Positions 1-9,900 of a stretch of 64,000 nucleotides of DNA are shown one piece after another (the stretch's first letter is position 1; each line of letters begins with the position of its first letter). The stretch is taken from NCBI GenBank assembly GCA_035510455.1, contig DATKHB010000003.1:93666-157665 (forward strand), in the 5' to 3' direction. Below the pieces are notes generated by a model. That model was not told where the DNA came from and made no database searches. It saw nothing but the letters and a program-made list of their open reading frames with translations. Position numbers and translations under genes: made by a program. This DNA comes from DATKGL01 sp035510455 (lineage in GTDB: Bacteria > Patescibacteriota > Saccharimonadia > Saccharimonadales > UBA4665).

Positions 1-1193
1 ACGCGCCAATCCTAGAACCTCTGGAAATTTATACCGCTAAAACGGGTGACGAAATTGTCAATGACCAAACCTATACTTTTGAGGATCGAGGTGGTCGCAA
101 AGTAACTATACGACCGGAGATGACTCCGACTGTAAGTAGAATGGTCGCCGGCAAAAGGCAAGAACTTGCCTATCCGCTAAGGTGGTATTCGATACCTAAC
201 TTGTGGCGTTACGAACGCCCCCAGGCAGGCCGGCTAAGAGAGCACTGGCAATTGAATGTAGATATTTTTGGTATTGAGGAACTAGATGCTGAACTTGAAG
301 TAATTCAAATTTCCCACGAGATTTTAAAAAATTTGGGCGCCACTGACGAAACGTTTAACATCCGGCTTAATACGCGCAAGCTGACTAACTATGTCTTAGC
401 CGATCATTTAGGCTTAGATGACGCCACTACTCATTCAGCCAGCAAGTTAATGGACAGAATGCACAAGATGGAGCGCTCTGAATTTGTTAAGTTATTAAAA
501 GAGGTGATGCCGCCAGGTAAAGCAGACGAACTAGTTAAACTTCTAAGTGTTAAGGAGCTATCGGAATTACCGGATTCGATAAAATCACAGGAACCAGCAA
601 AACGACTGTCTGCTCTACTCGATCTTCTTAAGAAGTCTGGAATCACTAACGCCAGCTATGACCCGACGCTGATCAGGGGTTTTGACTATTATACCGACAT
701 CGTATTTGAAGTCTTTGATAATCACCCGGATAATAACCGCTCGATGTTCGGCGGTGGGCGTTATGACGGACTAGTCGGTATGTTTGGCGTGGAGCCCGTG
801 CCAACTGTTGGCTTCGGTATGGGCGATGTCACCCTGCAAAAATTCATAGAGCTGCACGATCTGATGCCGCCAATCGGTACCGAAACCGACCTTTATGTAG
901 TCCTAATAGACGAAGTCAGTGATCACGCTCGAAAAGTCATAGCCGATTTTAGGCAGATGGGAATTAATGTAGCGGTTGACTGGGAATCTCAAAAAGCTGA
1001 TAAAGCTATAAAATCCGCAGTCAAAAAACAAATTCCTTTTTGCCTCTTTATCGGTGCCAGGGAAATACAGGACGAACAATATACCCTAAAAGACCTCGCT
1101 ACCACAAAGGAAGAACATGGGTCGGTAGAGTATTTGTCTAAAGTCATAAAGGCCAAAAAAGCCGGTAGTCGGTATTTGCACATAACAGGTTAA
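1..1193 (+). CDS. hisS: histidyl-tRNA synthetase, C-terminal part (5' end outside window)
   Basis: Class II synthetase that charges tRNA-His. The reading frame is open from base 3, upstream of the first in-window ATG at 120, so the N-terminus lies outside. Visible family signatures are TFEDRGGRKVTIRPEMTP, the motif 2 stretch with WRYERPQAGRLRE, the histidine-binding RGFDYYTDIVFE loop, a motif 3 region GFGMGDVTL, and a C-terminal anticodon-binding domain (from LYVVLIDEV). Motif 3 has GDVTL where the common bacterial form has an arginine (GLER); some other HisRS lineages also have GD here, so this is probably a subfamily trait. tig follows 19 nt downstream. The identification is secure. Confidence 0.96.
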   Translation, partial: APILEPLEIYTAKTGDEIVNDQTYTFEDRGGRKVTIRPEMTPTVSRMVAGKRQELAYPLRWYSIPNLWRYERPQAGRLREHWQLNVDIFGIEELDAELEVIQISHEILKNLGATDETFNIRLNTRKLTNYVLADHLGLDDATTHSASKLMDRMHKMERSEFVKLLKEVMPPGKADELVKLLSVKELSELPDSIKSQEPAKRLSALLDLLKKSGITNASYDPTLIRGFDYYTDIVFEVFDNHPDNNRSMFGGGRYDGLVGMFGVEPVPTVGFGMGDVTLQKFIELHDLMPPIGTETDLYVVLIDEVSDHARKVIADFRQMGINVAVDWESQKADKAIKSAVKKQIPFCLFIGAREIQDEQYTLKDLATTKEEHGSVEYLSKVIKAKKAGSRYLHITG

Positions 1194-1212
1194 TTTGTTA
1201 AAGTCAGATTCC

Positions 1213-2496
1213 ATGCAAGTAACCACTAAATACCTTAACGACACTAAAGTTAGCGTGGCTATTTTGGCTGATCGCCAGCTTCTTGATGAGGTAAAAGAAG
1301 AAGTTCTAAAAGAGCTAGCCAAAGACGTCAGCGTTTCAGGGTTTAGGGCTGGCCGTGCTCCGCTTAGTATGGTGGAGAAAAGCGTTAACTCCTCAACTCT
1401 TCAGCAAAACTTTTTGGATAAGGCCGTAAATAAGCTTTATGAGCTAGCGGCCACCAAGGAAAATCTTATACCAACCGCTTACCCGGCGATTACCATAACT
1501 AAATTCGTGCCATTTAGTACGCTCGAGTTTACCGCCGAAGTATCGGTTGTTGGCAAGGTCACATTACCTAACTACAAGGATATAAAAATGTCTAAAAACG
1601 AAGTAATAGTTACGCCTAATGACGTTAATGGGGTCGTCGAAAGGTTAAGAGTTAGAGAGGCAACTCGTAAAGTTGTAAATCGGTCCGCTAAAGACGGCGA
1701 TGAAATAGTAATCGATTTTAAGGGCGTTGATTCTGAGACCAAACAACCAATCCCGAGAGCTGACGGCAAAGACTATCCGCTTATTTTAGGCAGCGACACA
1801 TTCATACCTGGGTTTGAGAAGCATTTGCTGGGTCTAAAGACTAAAGCTACCAAGTCGTTTGATATAAAATTTCCAGCTAACTATAGTCCTACTTCATTAC
1901 AGAATAAATTAGTCACCTTTACGATAACCGTTAAAGAGGTAAAGGAACTTCTACCGTCGATTCTTGACGATAAGTTTGCTGCCAAGGTTGGTCCTTTTAA
2001 GACGGTCGATGATCTTAAAGATGATATAAAGAAGCAACTCCAAGTTGAGCAGAGCAATCGATCTATGCAGGACTACCAAAACAAGCTCGTTGATAAAATC
2101 GTCGATGAGAGCGAGCTGGTTATTCCTAATGAACTTATTGACCAGGAAATAGACCTTATGGAGAAAGACGAGAGACAGAATCTCGTTTACCAAGGCACAA
2201 CGTGGGATGAACATCTAAAGCAGGAAGGAGTAACTCACGAAGAACATAGGTTGAGAAACAAGGATCAGGCCAAGCGGCGCGTAAAAGTTGGGATTGTTTT
2301 GGGAGAAATCGCTAAACAGGAAAATATTAGTATCTCCGAAGACGAATTTAATGTTCGCATCAATCTTCTGCGGCAACAATATCAAGACCCAATCGTCCAA
2401 AAAGAATTGGATAAACCCGACAGTAGGCGTCAAATCGCCAGCCGATTATTGACCGAAAAAACCCTCGACAAAATTGCTTCCTACAACACAAACTAG
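1213..2496 (+). CDS. tig: trigger factor, ribosome-associated chaperone
   Basis: Peptidyl-prolyl isomerase chaperone that binds nascent chains at the ribosome exit tunnel. 427 residues, near the usual length. The ribosome-docking signature GFRAGRAP is at residues 43-50, an FKBP-type PPIase domain spans about 155-245 (DGDEIVIDFKG, GSDTFIPGFEKHL), and a helical C-terminal arm follows. A TTG 18 nt upstream also opens the frame, but the ATG gives the normal family start (MQVTT). No clear Shine-Dalgarno is visible. The stop codon lies inside the CIRCE operator that precedes clpP, so tig and clpP are adjacent but separately promoted. Confidence 0.95.
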   Translation: MQVTTKYLNDTKVSVAILADRQLLDEVKEEVLKELAKDVSVSGFRAGRAPLSMVEKSVNSSTLQQNFLDKAVNKLYELAATKENLIPTAYPAITITKFVPFSTLEFTAEVSVVGKVTLPNYKDIKMSKNEVIVTPNDVNGVVERLRVREATRKVVNRSAKDGDEIVIDFKGVDSETKQPIPRADGKDYPLILGSDTFIPGFEKHLLGLKTKATKSFDIKFPANYSPTSLQNKLVTFTITVKEVKELLPSILDDKFAAKVGPFKTVDDLKDDIKKQLQVEQSNRSMQDYQNKLVDKIVDESELVIPNELIDQEIDLMEKDERQNLVYQGTTWDEHLKQEGVTHEEHRLRNKDQAKRRVKVGIVLGEIAKQENISISEDEFNVRINLLRQQYQDPIVQKELDKPDSRRQIASRLLTEKTLDKIASYNTN

Positions 2497-2519
2497 CACT
2501 CTTGACAGTCGAGTGCTAA
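2493..2519. promoter_or_regulatory. CIRCE operator (HrcA binding site) upstream of clpP
   Basis: Inverted repeat CTAGCACTC-N9-GAGTGCTAA, matching the CIRCE consensus TTAGCACTC-N9-GAGTGCTAA except at the first base. CIRCE is the operator of the heat-shock repressor HrcA. The 9-nt spacer begins with the -35 hexamer of the clpP promoter, so bound repressor would block RNA polymerase directly. It also contains the tig stop codon. Confidence 0.93.
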
Positions 2520-2531
2520 GTAAACTACAAT
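2502..2531 (+). promoter_or_regulatory. clpP promoter
   Basis: -35 TTGACA (2502-2507) and -10 TACAAT (2526-2531) with an 18-nt spacer. The -35 sits in the loop of the CIRCE repeat. Confidence 0.8.
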
Positions 2532-2558
2532 ATCAGTACGTATATGGAGTTTAAGAAT

Positions 2559-3149
2559 ATGACAAATCAAGTGCTGGTACCAACTGTAATTGAAAATGAG
2601 GGTCGATATGAACGCGCCTATGATATATATAGCCGTCTACTGAAGGATCGTATAATTTTCTTAGGCGGCGGGGTTACCGAGACAACCGCTAATCTGGTTG
2701 TGGCGCAACTATTATTTCTAAACGCTGAAGATCCCAAAAAGGACATATATTTATACATCAATAGCCCCGGCGGGATAGTTTATGACGCCTTGGCTATCTA
2801 CGACACGATGAAGTACGTGTCTAGCGATATACAAACGGTTGGCATTGGCGTTCAGGCTTCAGCCGCAGCAGTCCTATTAAGCTCCGGTACTAAAGGTAAA
2901 AGGTTCATATTACCTAACGCCACGGTTATGATCCATCAACCGAGCAGTGGTACTCAGGGTAAGGTGACTGATATGGAAATTGATCTAAAGGAGTCGCTAA
3001 GGGTTAAGCAGCGGATAAATGAGATAATGGCTGCCAATACCGGGCAAACAGTTAAAACGATTAAAGCCGACATGGAGCGAGATTATTGGATGACGCCAGA
3101 AGAAGCTAAAAAATATGGTTTAGTCGACAAGGTTTTAAAGGCTAAGTAG
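2559..3149 (+). CDS. clpP: ATP-dependent Clp protease proteolytic subunit
   Basis: Serine protease that forms the tetradecameric chamber fed by Clp ATPases. 196 residues. The catalytic triad can be placed: Ser101 in GVQASAAAV, His126 in MIHQP, Asp175 in ERDYW. The nucleophile context ASAAA differs from the common AASMG, but the serine and oxyanion loop (NSPGG) are intact. An ATG 15 nt upstream is in frame, but GGAG at 2546-2549 lies 9 nt before the ATG at 2559 and favours this start. Control by CIRCE suggests heat-shock induction through HrcA. No Clp ATPase is in the window. Confidence 0.95.
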   Translation: MTNQVLVPTVIENEGRYERAYDIYSRLLKDRIIFLGGGVTETTANLVVAQLLFLNAEDPKKDIYLYINSPGGIVYDALAIYDTMKYVSSDIQTVGIGVQASAAAVLLSSGTKGKRFILPNATVMIHQPSSGTQGKVTDMEIDLKESLRVKQRINEIMAANTGQTVKTIKADMERDYWMTPEEAKKYGLVDKVLKAK

Positions 3150-3363
3150 CGTTTACGGCTTGACATTTTATCCCCAGTCATTCAAACTAAAACCTAAGAA
3201 GTAGTGTAAGTCGGGCTGTGCTACATATGTTTTTAAAAAGCACCAAAACCTCCGCTTAGTAATCTTCGCGCGCAAAAATTACAACAATTATTAATGGAAG
3301 TTCGTTGACTCTGGGTAGCTATGAGGTCATCGGATATAAATTAAAGAGGAATACCTGCTATTT
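3150..3363 (+). promoter_or_regulatory. rpoB leader and upstream region (214 bp, no gene)
   Basis: No ORF or RNA gene is recognisable here. A perfect -35-like TTGACA lies at 3160-3165, but no convincing -10 follows at normal spacing, so the promoter cannot be fixed by eye. An AGAGG at about 3345 is 14 nt from the rpoB ATG and is a distant ribosome-binding site at best. The long leader could carry control of rpoBC, but I see no clear hairpin. Confidence 0.35.
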
Positions 3364-6300
3364 ATGGCAAAAAGCACTACTCATATTTCTAGCAACACGA
3401 TAAATAAGCGTACATATTTTACAAACTCTCGTAATTCCATCGATCTGCCAAATTTGGTAGATCACCAAAACAAATCTTTTCAATGGTTTGTGGATGAGGG
3501 TCTAGGTGAGTTATTGTCTGAAATCAGCCCAATTGATGATTATACGGGAACCAAACTAAGCCTGAGCTTTAAAGATTACCGTTTCGAAAACCCCAAAATG
3601 ACCGAAGCTGAGGCTCGAGAAAACAATGTTTCTTACGAGGCGCCCTTGAAGGCTACGGTACAACTAGTTAATAAGGTTACCGGCGAAGTTAAGGACCAGG
3701 AGATTTACCTAGGTGACTATCCTTGGATGACTAACCGAGGAACCTTTGTAATTAATGGTGCCGAGAGAGTGGTTGTTAGCCAGCTAATCCGCTCCAGCGG
3801 AGTCTTCTTCACATCAGAAATGCACGGCGTATCTAATCTATATGGGGCTAAGTTGATTCCCGGCCGCGGTGCGTGGCTAGAGTTTGAAACTACTAGTGCC
3901 GGCGCCTTGTACGTCAAGATCGACCGTAAAAGAAAAATACCGGTTACTACACTGCTTAGATCGCTAGGGATGAATGAAGCGCAGATCCGAGACGCTTTCA
4001 AGCATGTTGACCAAGGGACAACTCAATATATCTCGACTACTATCGATAAGGATCCATCACGTGGGCAAAACGATGCTTTAATTGAGGTTTACCGCCGGCT
4101 TCGACCAGGTGATCTCGCGACTGTTGATAATGCTAGAGGGCTGCTTGAGAACATGTTTTATAATTTCAAGCGCTTTGATTTTAGTCGTGTCGGTCGCTAT
4201 AAGATTAATAAAAGACTTGATCTAAAGGTCACTAATACCATTGAAAACCGGGTAATGAGACTTGAAGATTTAATTGCTATTATCGCTGAGATAATTCGTT
4301 TAAATAATACCCAGGAACCCGCCGATGATATTGATAGTTTGGCTAACCGAAGAGTTAAATTGGTCGGCGAGCTTGTTCAGCGTCAATTCCGGATCGGTCT
4401 ACTTAGGATGGAGCGAAATACTAAAGACCGCATGAGCATGAGCGAAATTGAAACTGTTACTCCGGGCCAGCTTATCAATGCCCGACCAGTAGTAGCGGCC
4501 GTAAGAGAATTCTTTGCCAGCTCGCAGCTTAGCCAATTCATGGATCAGATAAATCCGTTGAGTGAATTAGCCCACAAGCGGCGTCTTAGCTCGATGGGCC
4601 CCGGCGGTCTGTCGCGCGAACGAGCCGGTTTTGAGGTCCGTGACGCCCACGCCACCCACTACGGAAGAATATGCGCGGTGGAAACTCCAGAAGGCGCCAA
4701 TGTTGGACTGGTTCTTAATTTAGCAAACTATGCTCGCATTAACGATTATGGCTTCATTGAAACGCCTTATCGTAAGGCTATTAACGCCGCTAAGCCAAAA
4801 GACATTGTTGGTCATATCGCGGCTGAGGATTTGTTAAATGAAAAAGGTAAAGCCATAGTTAAGGCTGGCAAAAAAGTTACAGCCGCTGACGCTGCCAAAT
4901 TAGCTAAGGTTAAAGGTAAGATAACCTGGCCGGTAAAGGCTCGTGTCAGCAATGAAATTGTTTATCTAGACGCTGCCGCTGAAGAATCAGCGATTATCGC
5001 CAGCGCCGGCGAAGAAATTAATGACGACGGCTATTTTGTAAATGACCGGGTAAGTGTCCGTAAATTCCTGCAGTCTGGACAGGTTGACGCCAATGACGTT
5101 ACCCATATAGATGCTGCTCGTAACCAGATTATCGGCTCCAGCGCTGGACTTATTCCTTTTATTGAAAAGGACTATGTATATAGAAGCTTGATGGGCAGTA
5201 ACCAGCAAAGACAGGCCGTGCCACTCATTAAGCCCGAATCACCGATTGTCGGGACGGGAGTGGAGGTCGCTGCTGCCCAAAATACCGGTCAGCTGATCGT
5301 CGCCGAGGAAGCTGGTGAAGTTGTAAAAGCCACCGCACAAGAAGTTAAAGTCAAATACGGTAGTGGTACAACGACCTATTACCCGCAACATTTTGTCCGT
5401 AGCAACGAGGGCACCAGCATTAATCAGAAGGTAGTAGTTAGTGTCGGCGATAAGGTCAAAAAAGATGACGTTTTGATTGAAGGCATGAGCATCGCTAACG
5501 GCGAACTGGCTCTAGGCCGCGACCTAATAGTAGCATTCATGCCTTGGGCCGGCTATAACTTTGAGGACGCAATTATTATTTCAAGGAAGCTCGTTGAAGA
5601 CGACACTCTAACTTCCATTAATATCGTTGATTTCATGATTGAGGTTAGAGAAACTAAATTAGGCCCAGAAATTGTTACCAGGGACATACCAAACGTCAGC
5701 GAAGAGGCACTTCGTCATTTAGATGAAGAAGGCATCGTAAGAATCGGCGCCGAGGTTCATCCCGGCGATATTCTTGTAGGCAAGATTACTCCTAAGGGTG
5801 AACAGGAATTAAGCTCTGAAGAAAGACTGCTTAGAGCAATCTTTGGTGAAAAAGCCAAAGAAGTACGTGACACATCCCAGCGAATGAGTAATGGTAAGCA
5901 CGGTAAAGTCGTTGGCGTTAAGATTTTCAGTAAAGCCACCGGACACGAATTAAAGGCCGGTGTGTTGATGCAGATTCAAGTTTTTGTGGCTCAAATGCGC
6001 AAGATTGCTGTTGGCGATAAGCTAGGTGGCCGTCACGGTAACAAGGGCGTTATTGCCCGAATACTACCGGTGGAAGATATGCCATTTACTGAGGATGGCA
6101 CACCGATTGATATCGCACTTAATCCTTTAGGCGTACCAAGTAGAATGAACGTTGGCCAGCTTTTTGAGACCCATCTTGGCATGGCAGCTAGGGCACTTGG
6201 TCTTAAAGTTGCCAGCCCGGCTTTTGACGGTGTAAAAGTCGAAAAGATTCAGGAGCTATTGAAACAAGCCAATCTGCCCGAAGACGGCAAGCAGCAATTA

Positions 6301-6948
6301 TATGATGGCCGAAACGGTGAGGCCTTTTCCGAAAGAACAACGGTCGGCAGCATGTACATCATTAAGCTTAATCACATGATCGCTGATAAGATTCACGCTC
6401 GCTCAACTGGTCCATACACCATGGTCACTCAGCAGCCGCTGGGTGGTAAGGCTCAAAATGGTGGTCAGCGCTTTGGAGAAATGGAAGTCTGGGCACTTGA
6501 AGCCTATGGAGCTGCCAGCACTCTTCAAGAAATGCTTACTATTAAGTCGGATGATGTTTACGGTCGAAGCAAGGCCTACGAGTCAATCATCAAAAGAACC
6601 GAGATCGTCGGGCCGAAAGTACCCGAAAGCTTTAATGTTTTAGTTAAAGAACTTCAAGGACTGGGTCTTAAAGTTGATTTGGTGAGTTCTAACAAACTAG
6701 TCGATGCTGAAGCAGTACTAGCCGAGAACATAAAAGACGAAGCTCTGCACCAATCAGATATTGAGGTCCCCGCACCAGTTGCATCTGATATCGACGTGAC
6801 CGAGGACGTTGTCGCCAACGACTTTGACGCGATTGACGTCGAGAATGAGATTGCTGAAGAGAACGACGGTGATAAATCAGATAGTGCCAAAGAAGAAACC
6901 GACGAAGCCGCCGAAATGGCTGAAATAACTAGCAAGGAGGCTAAATAA
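3364..6948 (+). CDS. rpoB: RNA polymerase beta subunit
   Basis: Catalytic core subunit of RNA polymerase, 1194 residues. The rifampicin-pocket region (about residues 382-440: SSQLSQFMDQ, HKRRLSSMGPGGLSRERAGF) keeps the drug-sensitive form of the usual resistance positions, apart from Ile at the site of E. coli N518. Later motifs GRHGNKGVI and LGGKAQNGGQRFGEMEVWA are intact. Two oddities: an insertion at about residues 480-525 (AEDLLNEKGKAIVKAG) before KARVSNEIVYL, and a strongly acidic tail of about 70 residues after the normal C-terminus. The stop overlaps the rpoC start by one base (TAATG), which couples the two. Confidence 0.97.
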   Translation: MAKSTTHISSNTINKRTYFTNSRNSIDLPNLVDHQNKSFQWFVDEGLGELLSEISPIDDYTGTKLSLSFKDYRFENPKMTEAEARENNVSYEAPLKATVQLVNKVTGEVKDQEIYLGDYPWMTNRGTFVINGAERVVVSQLIRSSGVFFTSEMHGVSNLYGAKLIPGRGAWLEFETTSAGALYVKIDRKRKIPVTTLLRSLGMNEAQIRDAFKHVDQGTTQYISTTIDKDPSRGQNDALIEVYRRLRPGDLATVDNARGLLENMFYNFKRFDFSRVGRYKINKRLDLKVTNTIENRVMRLEDLIAIIAEIIRLNNTQEPADDIDSLANRRVKLVGELVQRQFRIGLLRMERNTKDRMSMSEIETVTPGQLINARPVVAAVREFFASSQLSQFMDQINPLSELAHKRRLSSMGPGGLSRERAGFEVRDAHATHYGRICAVETPEGANVGLVLNLANYARINDYGFIETPYRKAINAAKPKDIVGHIAAEDLLNEKGKAIVKAGKKVTAADAAKLAKVKGKITWPVKARVSNEIVYLDAAAEESAIIASAGEEINDDGYFVNDRVSVRKFLQSGQVDANDVTHIDAARNQIIGSSAGLIPFIEKDYVYRSLMGSNQQRQAVPLIKPESPIVGTGVEVAAAQNTGQLIVAEEAGEVVKATAQEVKVKYGSGTTTYYPQHFVRSNEGTSINQKVVVSVGDKVKKDDVLIEGMSIANGELALGRDLIVAFMPWAGYNFEDAIIISRKLVEDDTLTSINIVDFMIEVRETKLGPEIVTRDIPNVSEEALRHLDEEGIVRIGAEVHPGDILVGKITPKGEQELSSEERLLRAIFGEKAKEVRDTSQRMSNGKHGKVVGVKIFSKATGHELKAGVLMQIQVFVAQMRKIAVGDKLGGRHGNKGVIARILPVEDMPFTEDGTPIDIALNPLGVPSRMNVGQLFETHLGMAARALGLKVASPAFDGVKVEKIQELLKQANLPEDGKQQLYDGRNGEAFSERTTVGSMYIIKLNHMIADKIHARSTGPYTMVTQQPLGGKAQNGGQRFGEMEVWALEAYGAASTLQEMLTIKSDDVYGRSKAYESIIKRTEIVGPKVPESFNVLVKELQGLGLKVDLVSSNKLVDAEAVLAENIKDEALHQSDIEVPAPVASDIDVTEDVVANDFDAIDVENEIAEENDGDKSDSAKEETDEAAEMAEITSKEAK

Positions 6949-9900
6949 TGCGTAATTATTCATACGGCACAGATATAGCTGACTTTGACGCGGTACGTTT
7001 AGCGGTCGCTAATTCCAGTGATATAACTGATTGGAGTTACGGTGAGGTTACCAAACCGGAAACCATTAACTACCGCACCCAGAAACCAGAACGGGATGGT
7101 CTATTTTGTGAAAGAATCTTTGGCCCCGTCAAGGATATTAACCCGCACGATGCCAAGTATAAGGGCGTTCGTACCCGCGAAGCCGCAATTGATAAAAAGG
7201 GCGAACTAGTCACTAGAAGTATTGTCCGGCGTGAACGGATGGGGCACATAAATCTAGCTGTTCCCGTCGCTCACATTTGGTTCCTGCGCGGCACGCCATC
7301 AGCTATTGGTCTATTGCTCGGCATGACGGTTAAAAATCTAGAGAGGGTGTCATACTTCGCTAGCTACATAATAAAGAACGTAGACACTGCCAAGCGTGAT
7401 CAATTAATAGCCGATAAAGAAGCTGAATTTGAGGCCGCCAAGGAAGCCATTAAACTGCGTTTTGAAAAAGAAGCCAAAGAAGAAGGCGCTAACTTGAAGG
7501 CTCTAGCTGAAGCTCAGACTAAGGAAACCGAAGAGCTAACCACTATCTACGATCAGCTGCACGAGCAAATGATTGGTTTAGAGAAGCGCAACCTAATAAA
7601 TGAGACAGATTACCGTGGGTTACCTGACGAGCTTCGAGAAATTGTCAGCGTCGGTATGGGTGGAGCTGCTCTTCGGGACCTGCTTGTTGAAGTAGACCTA
7701 GAAAAATTGATCAAAGAATTAAGCGATGAGGCTGAAGCTGCTAAGGGACAACGCAAGAAAAAGATCATGAAGCGGCTTCGATTACTTGAAGGTATGCTTC
7801 GAGCCGGCATTAAACCTGAATCGATGTGTTTGTCAGTCCTGCCCGTCATTCCTCCAGACCTTCGCCCAATGGTTCAGCTGACCGGTGGTAGATTCGCGAC
7901 TTCTGATTTAAACGATCTTTACCGACGAGTCATTAACCGTAACAACCGTCTTAAGAAGCTAATTGAACTAAACGCTCCGGAAGTTATTAGGCGTAACGAA
8001 CAGCGAATGTTACAAGAAGCTGTCGATGCTCTTATAGATAACAATAATGCGAGAGGCGGTCGAGCCGTGGCCGCTACCGGACAGCGTCGTCGACTTAAAT
8101 CACTAAGTGACATGCTGAAGGGTAAACAGGGTCGTTTCCGTCAGAACCTGCTTGGTAAGCGAGTTGATTATTCTGGGCGATCGGTAATTGTTGCGGGCCC
8201 GGAACTTAAGATAAACCAGTGCGGTATCCCCAAGATGATGGCTCTGGAGCTGTTTAAGCCATTTGTTATAGGAGAACTTATAATCCGCGACCAAGCTCAC
8301 AACATTCGTTCAGCTACCCGGATGATAGAAACCGGTGAAACCTTTGTCTGGGATGCCCTAGACGAAGTTATAAAAGAAAAGTATGTACTTTTAAACCGAG
8401 CACCCAGTCTGCACCGACTAAGCATCCAGGCATTTCAGCCTGTACTAATCGAAGGTAGGGCCATCCAGCTTCACCCGCTGGTCTGTAAGGGCTTTAACGC
8501 CGACTTTGATGGTGACCAAATGGCCGTTCACCTGCCGCTCAGCGACGATGCCCAAACCGAAGCCAAAGAAATCATGGCCGCTAGTAAAAATCTTCTAAAG
8601 CCAGCTGACGGATCACCAATACTGCATATCGAACAGGACATTGTTCTTGGCTGTTACTACCTGACATTCGAAAAGTCTGCGATTAGCAATAACAAACCTC
8701 GTTCTTATGTCTCGATCGATGAAGCGACCATGGCGCTCGACGAAAAGTATATAGAGTTACAGAGCAAAGTCCGAATACCATTTCGTGGTGAAGTAAGAGA
8801 AACCACTTTAGGAAGGTTCTTATTTAACGAAATATTACCCGAGGACTTTGAGTTTCAAGATGCCGTTATGACTAAAAAGAAACTCCAACAAGTCATGGCG
8901 CTTGTTTATCAACAATATGGTTCTGACATTACTGCCCGAATTGCCGACGACCTTAAAGATCTTGGTTTCCAATACGCTACCATCTCAGGACTGTCTATGG
9001 GTATGGGTGACTTCGCCCAAGTTAAAGGCCTTGATGAGCTTATAAAAGAGGGTGAAAAGCGGACCGCTGCCATCAGTGAACAGTTTGAGCAAGGTTTCAT
9101 AAACGACGATGAAAGATACCGTTTAACGGTAGATAATTGGACTAAAATCGATGCCCGGGTTCAGGAGCTACTTTCTGAGCAAATGGTTGGCCAGGAATCT
9201 TCCATGGCTATCGCCATTGCTTCTGGTGCTCGAGGAAACATTTCTCAGATGAAAAACTGTGTCGGAATGCTCGGTGTCTTAATAGATGCCGCCAGCCATT
9301 CAATCGAGCTGCCTGTTACATCGGGCTACAGTAAAGGACTAACTCAGCTGGAATACTTTACAGCTACCCGTGGTACTAGAAAAGCGGTCATTGATATCGC
9401 CCTAAAGACCGCCGATGCTGGTTACCTGACTCGGAGATTAGTCGATGTTGCCCAAGACGTTTTCACGGTCGATGAAGAGACCGATGATAAGGGCTTTTCG
9501 ATGCTTCGATCGGACGCTGCAGAAATTGGCGTATCGTATGCCTCGAGACTTGAAGGCCGATTTGCGGCTGAGAACATCGGTAAATACATTAAAAGCGGCG
9601 CCTTAATAACTCCTGAGGTTGCCGCTAAGATCGATGCTGATGAGAAACTCGATGGGGTTAAGATAATGAGCTTGCTTAGCGCTAGTTCCGTCAGGGGAGT
9701 CCCGCAAAGGTCATATGGCCTCGACCCAGCTACTGGTGAAATAGTAGACATCCATCACCCTATTGGTGTTATAGCCGCTCAGAGTATCGGTGAGCCCGGT
9801 ACCCAGTTGTCTCTTGACTCTAAGCACCGTTCTGGTTCTGCATTAGCTGATGACACTTCTGAGGGACTTAGTCGTGTAGAAGAGCTATTTGAAGTAAGAA

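Noticed and set aside
3160..3190. rpoB promoter at TTGACA 3160
   Set aside because: No -10 box at 16-18 nt; only CAAACT. Kept as a possibility in the leader entry.
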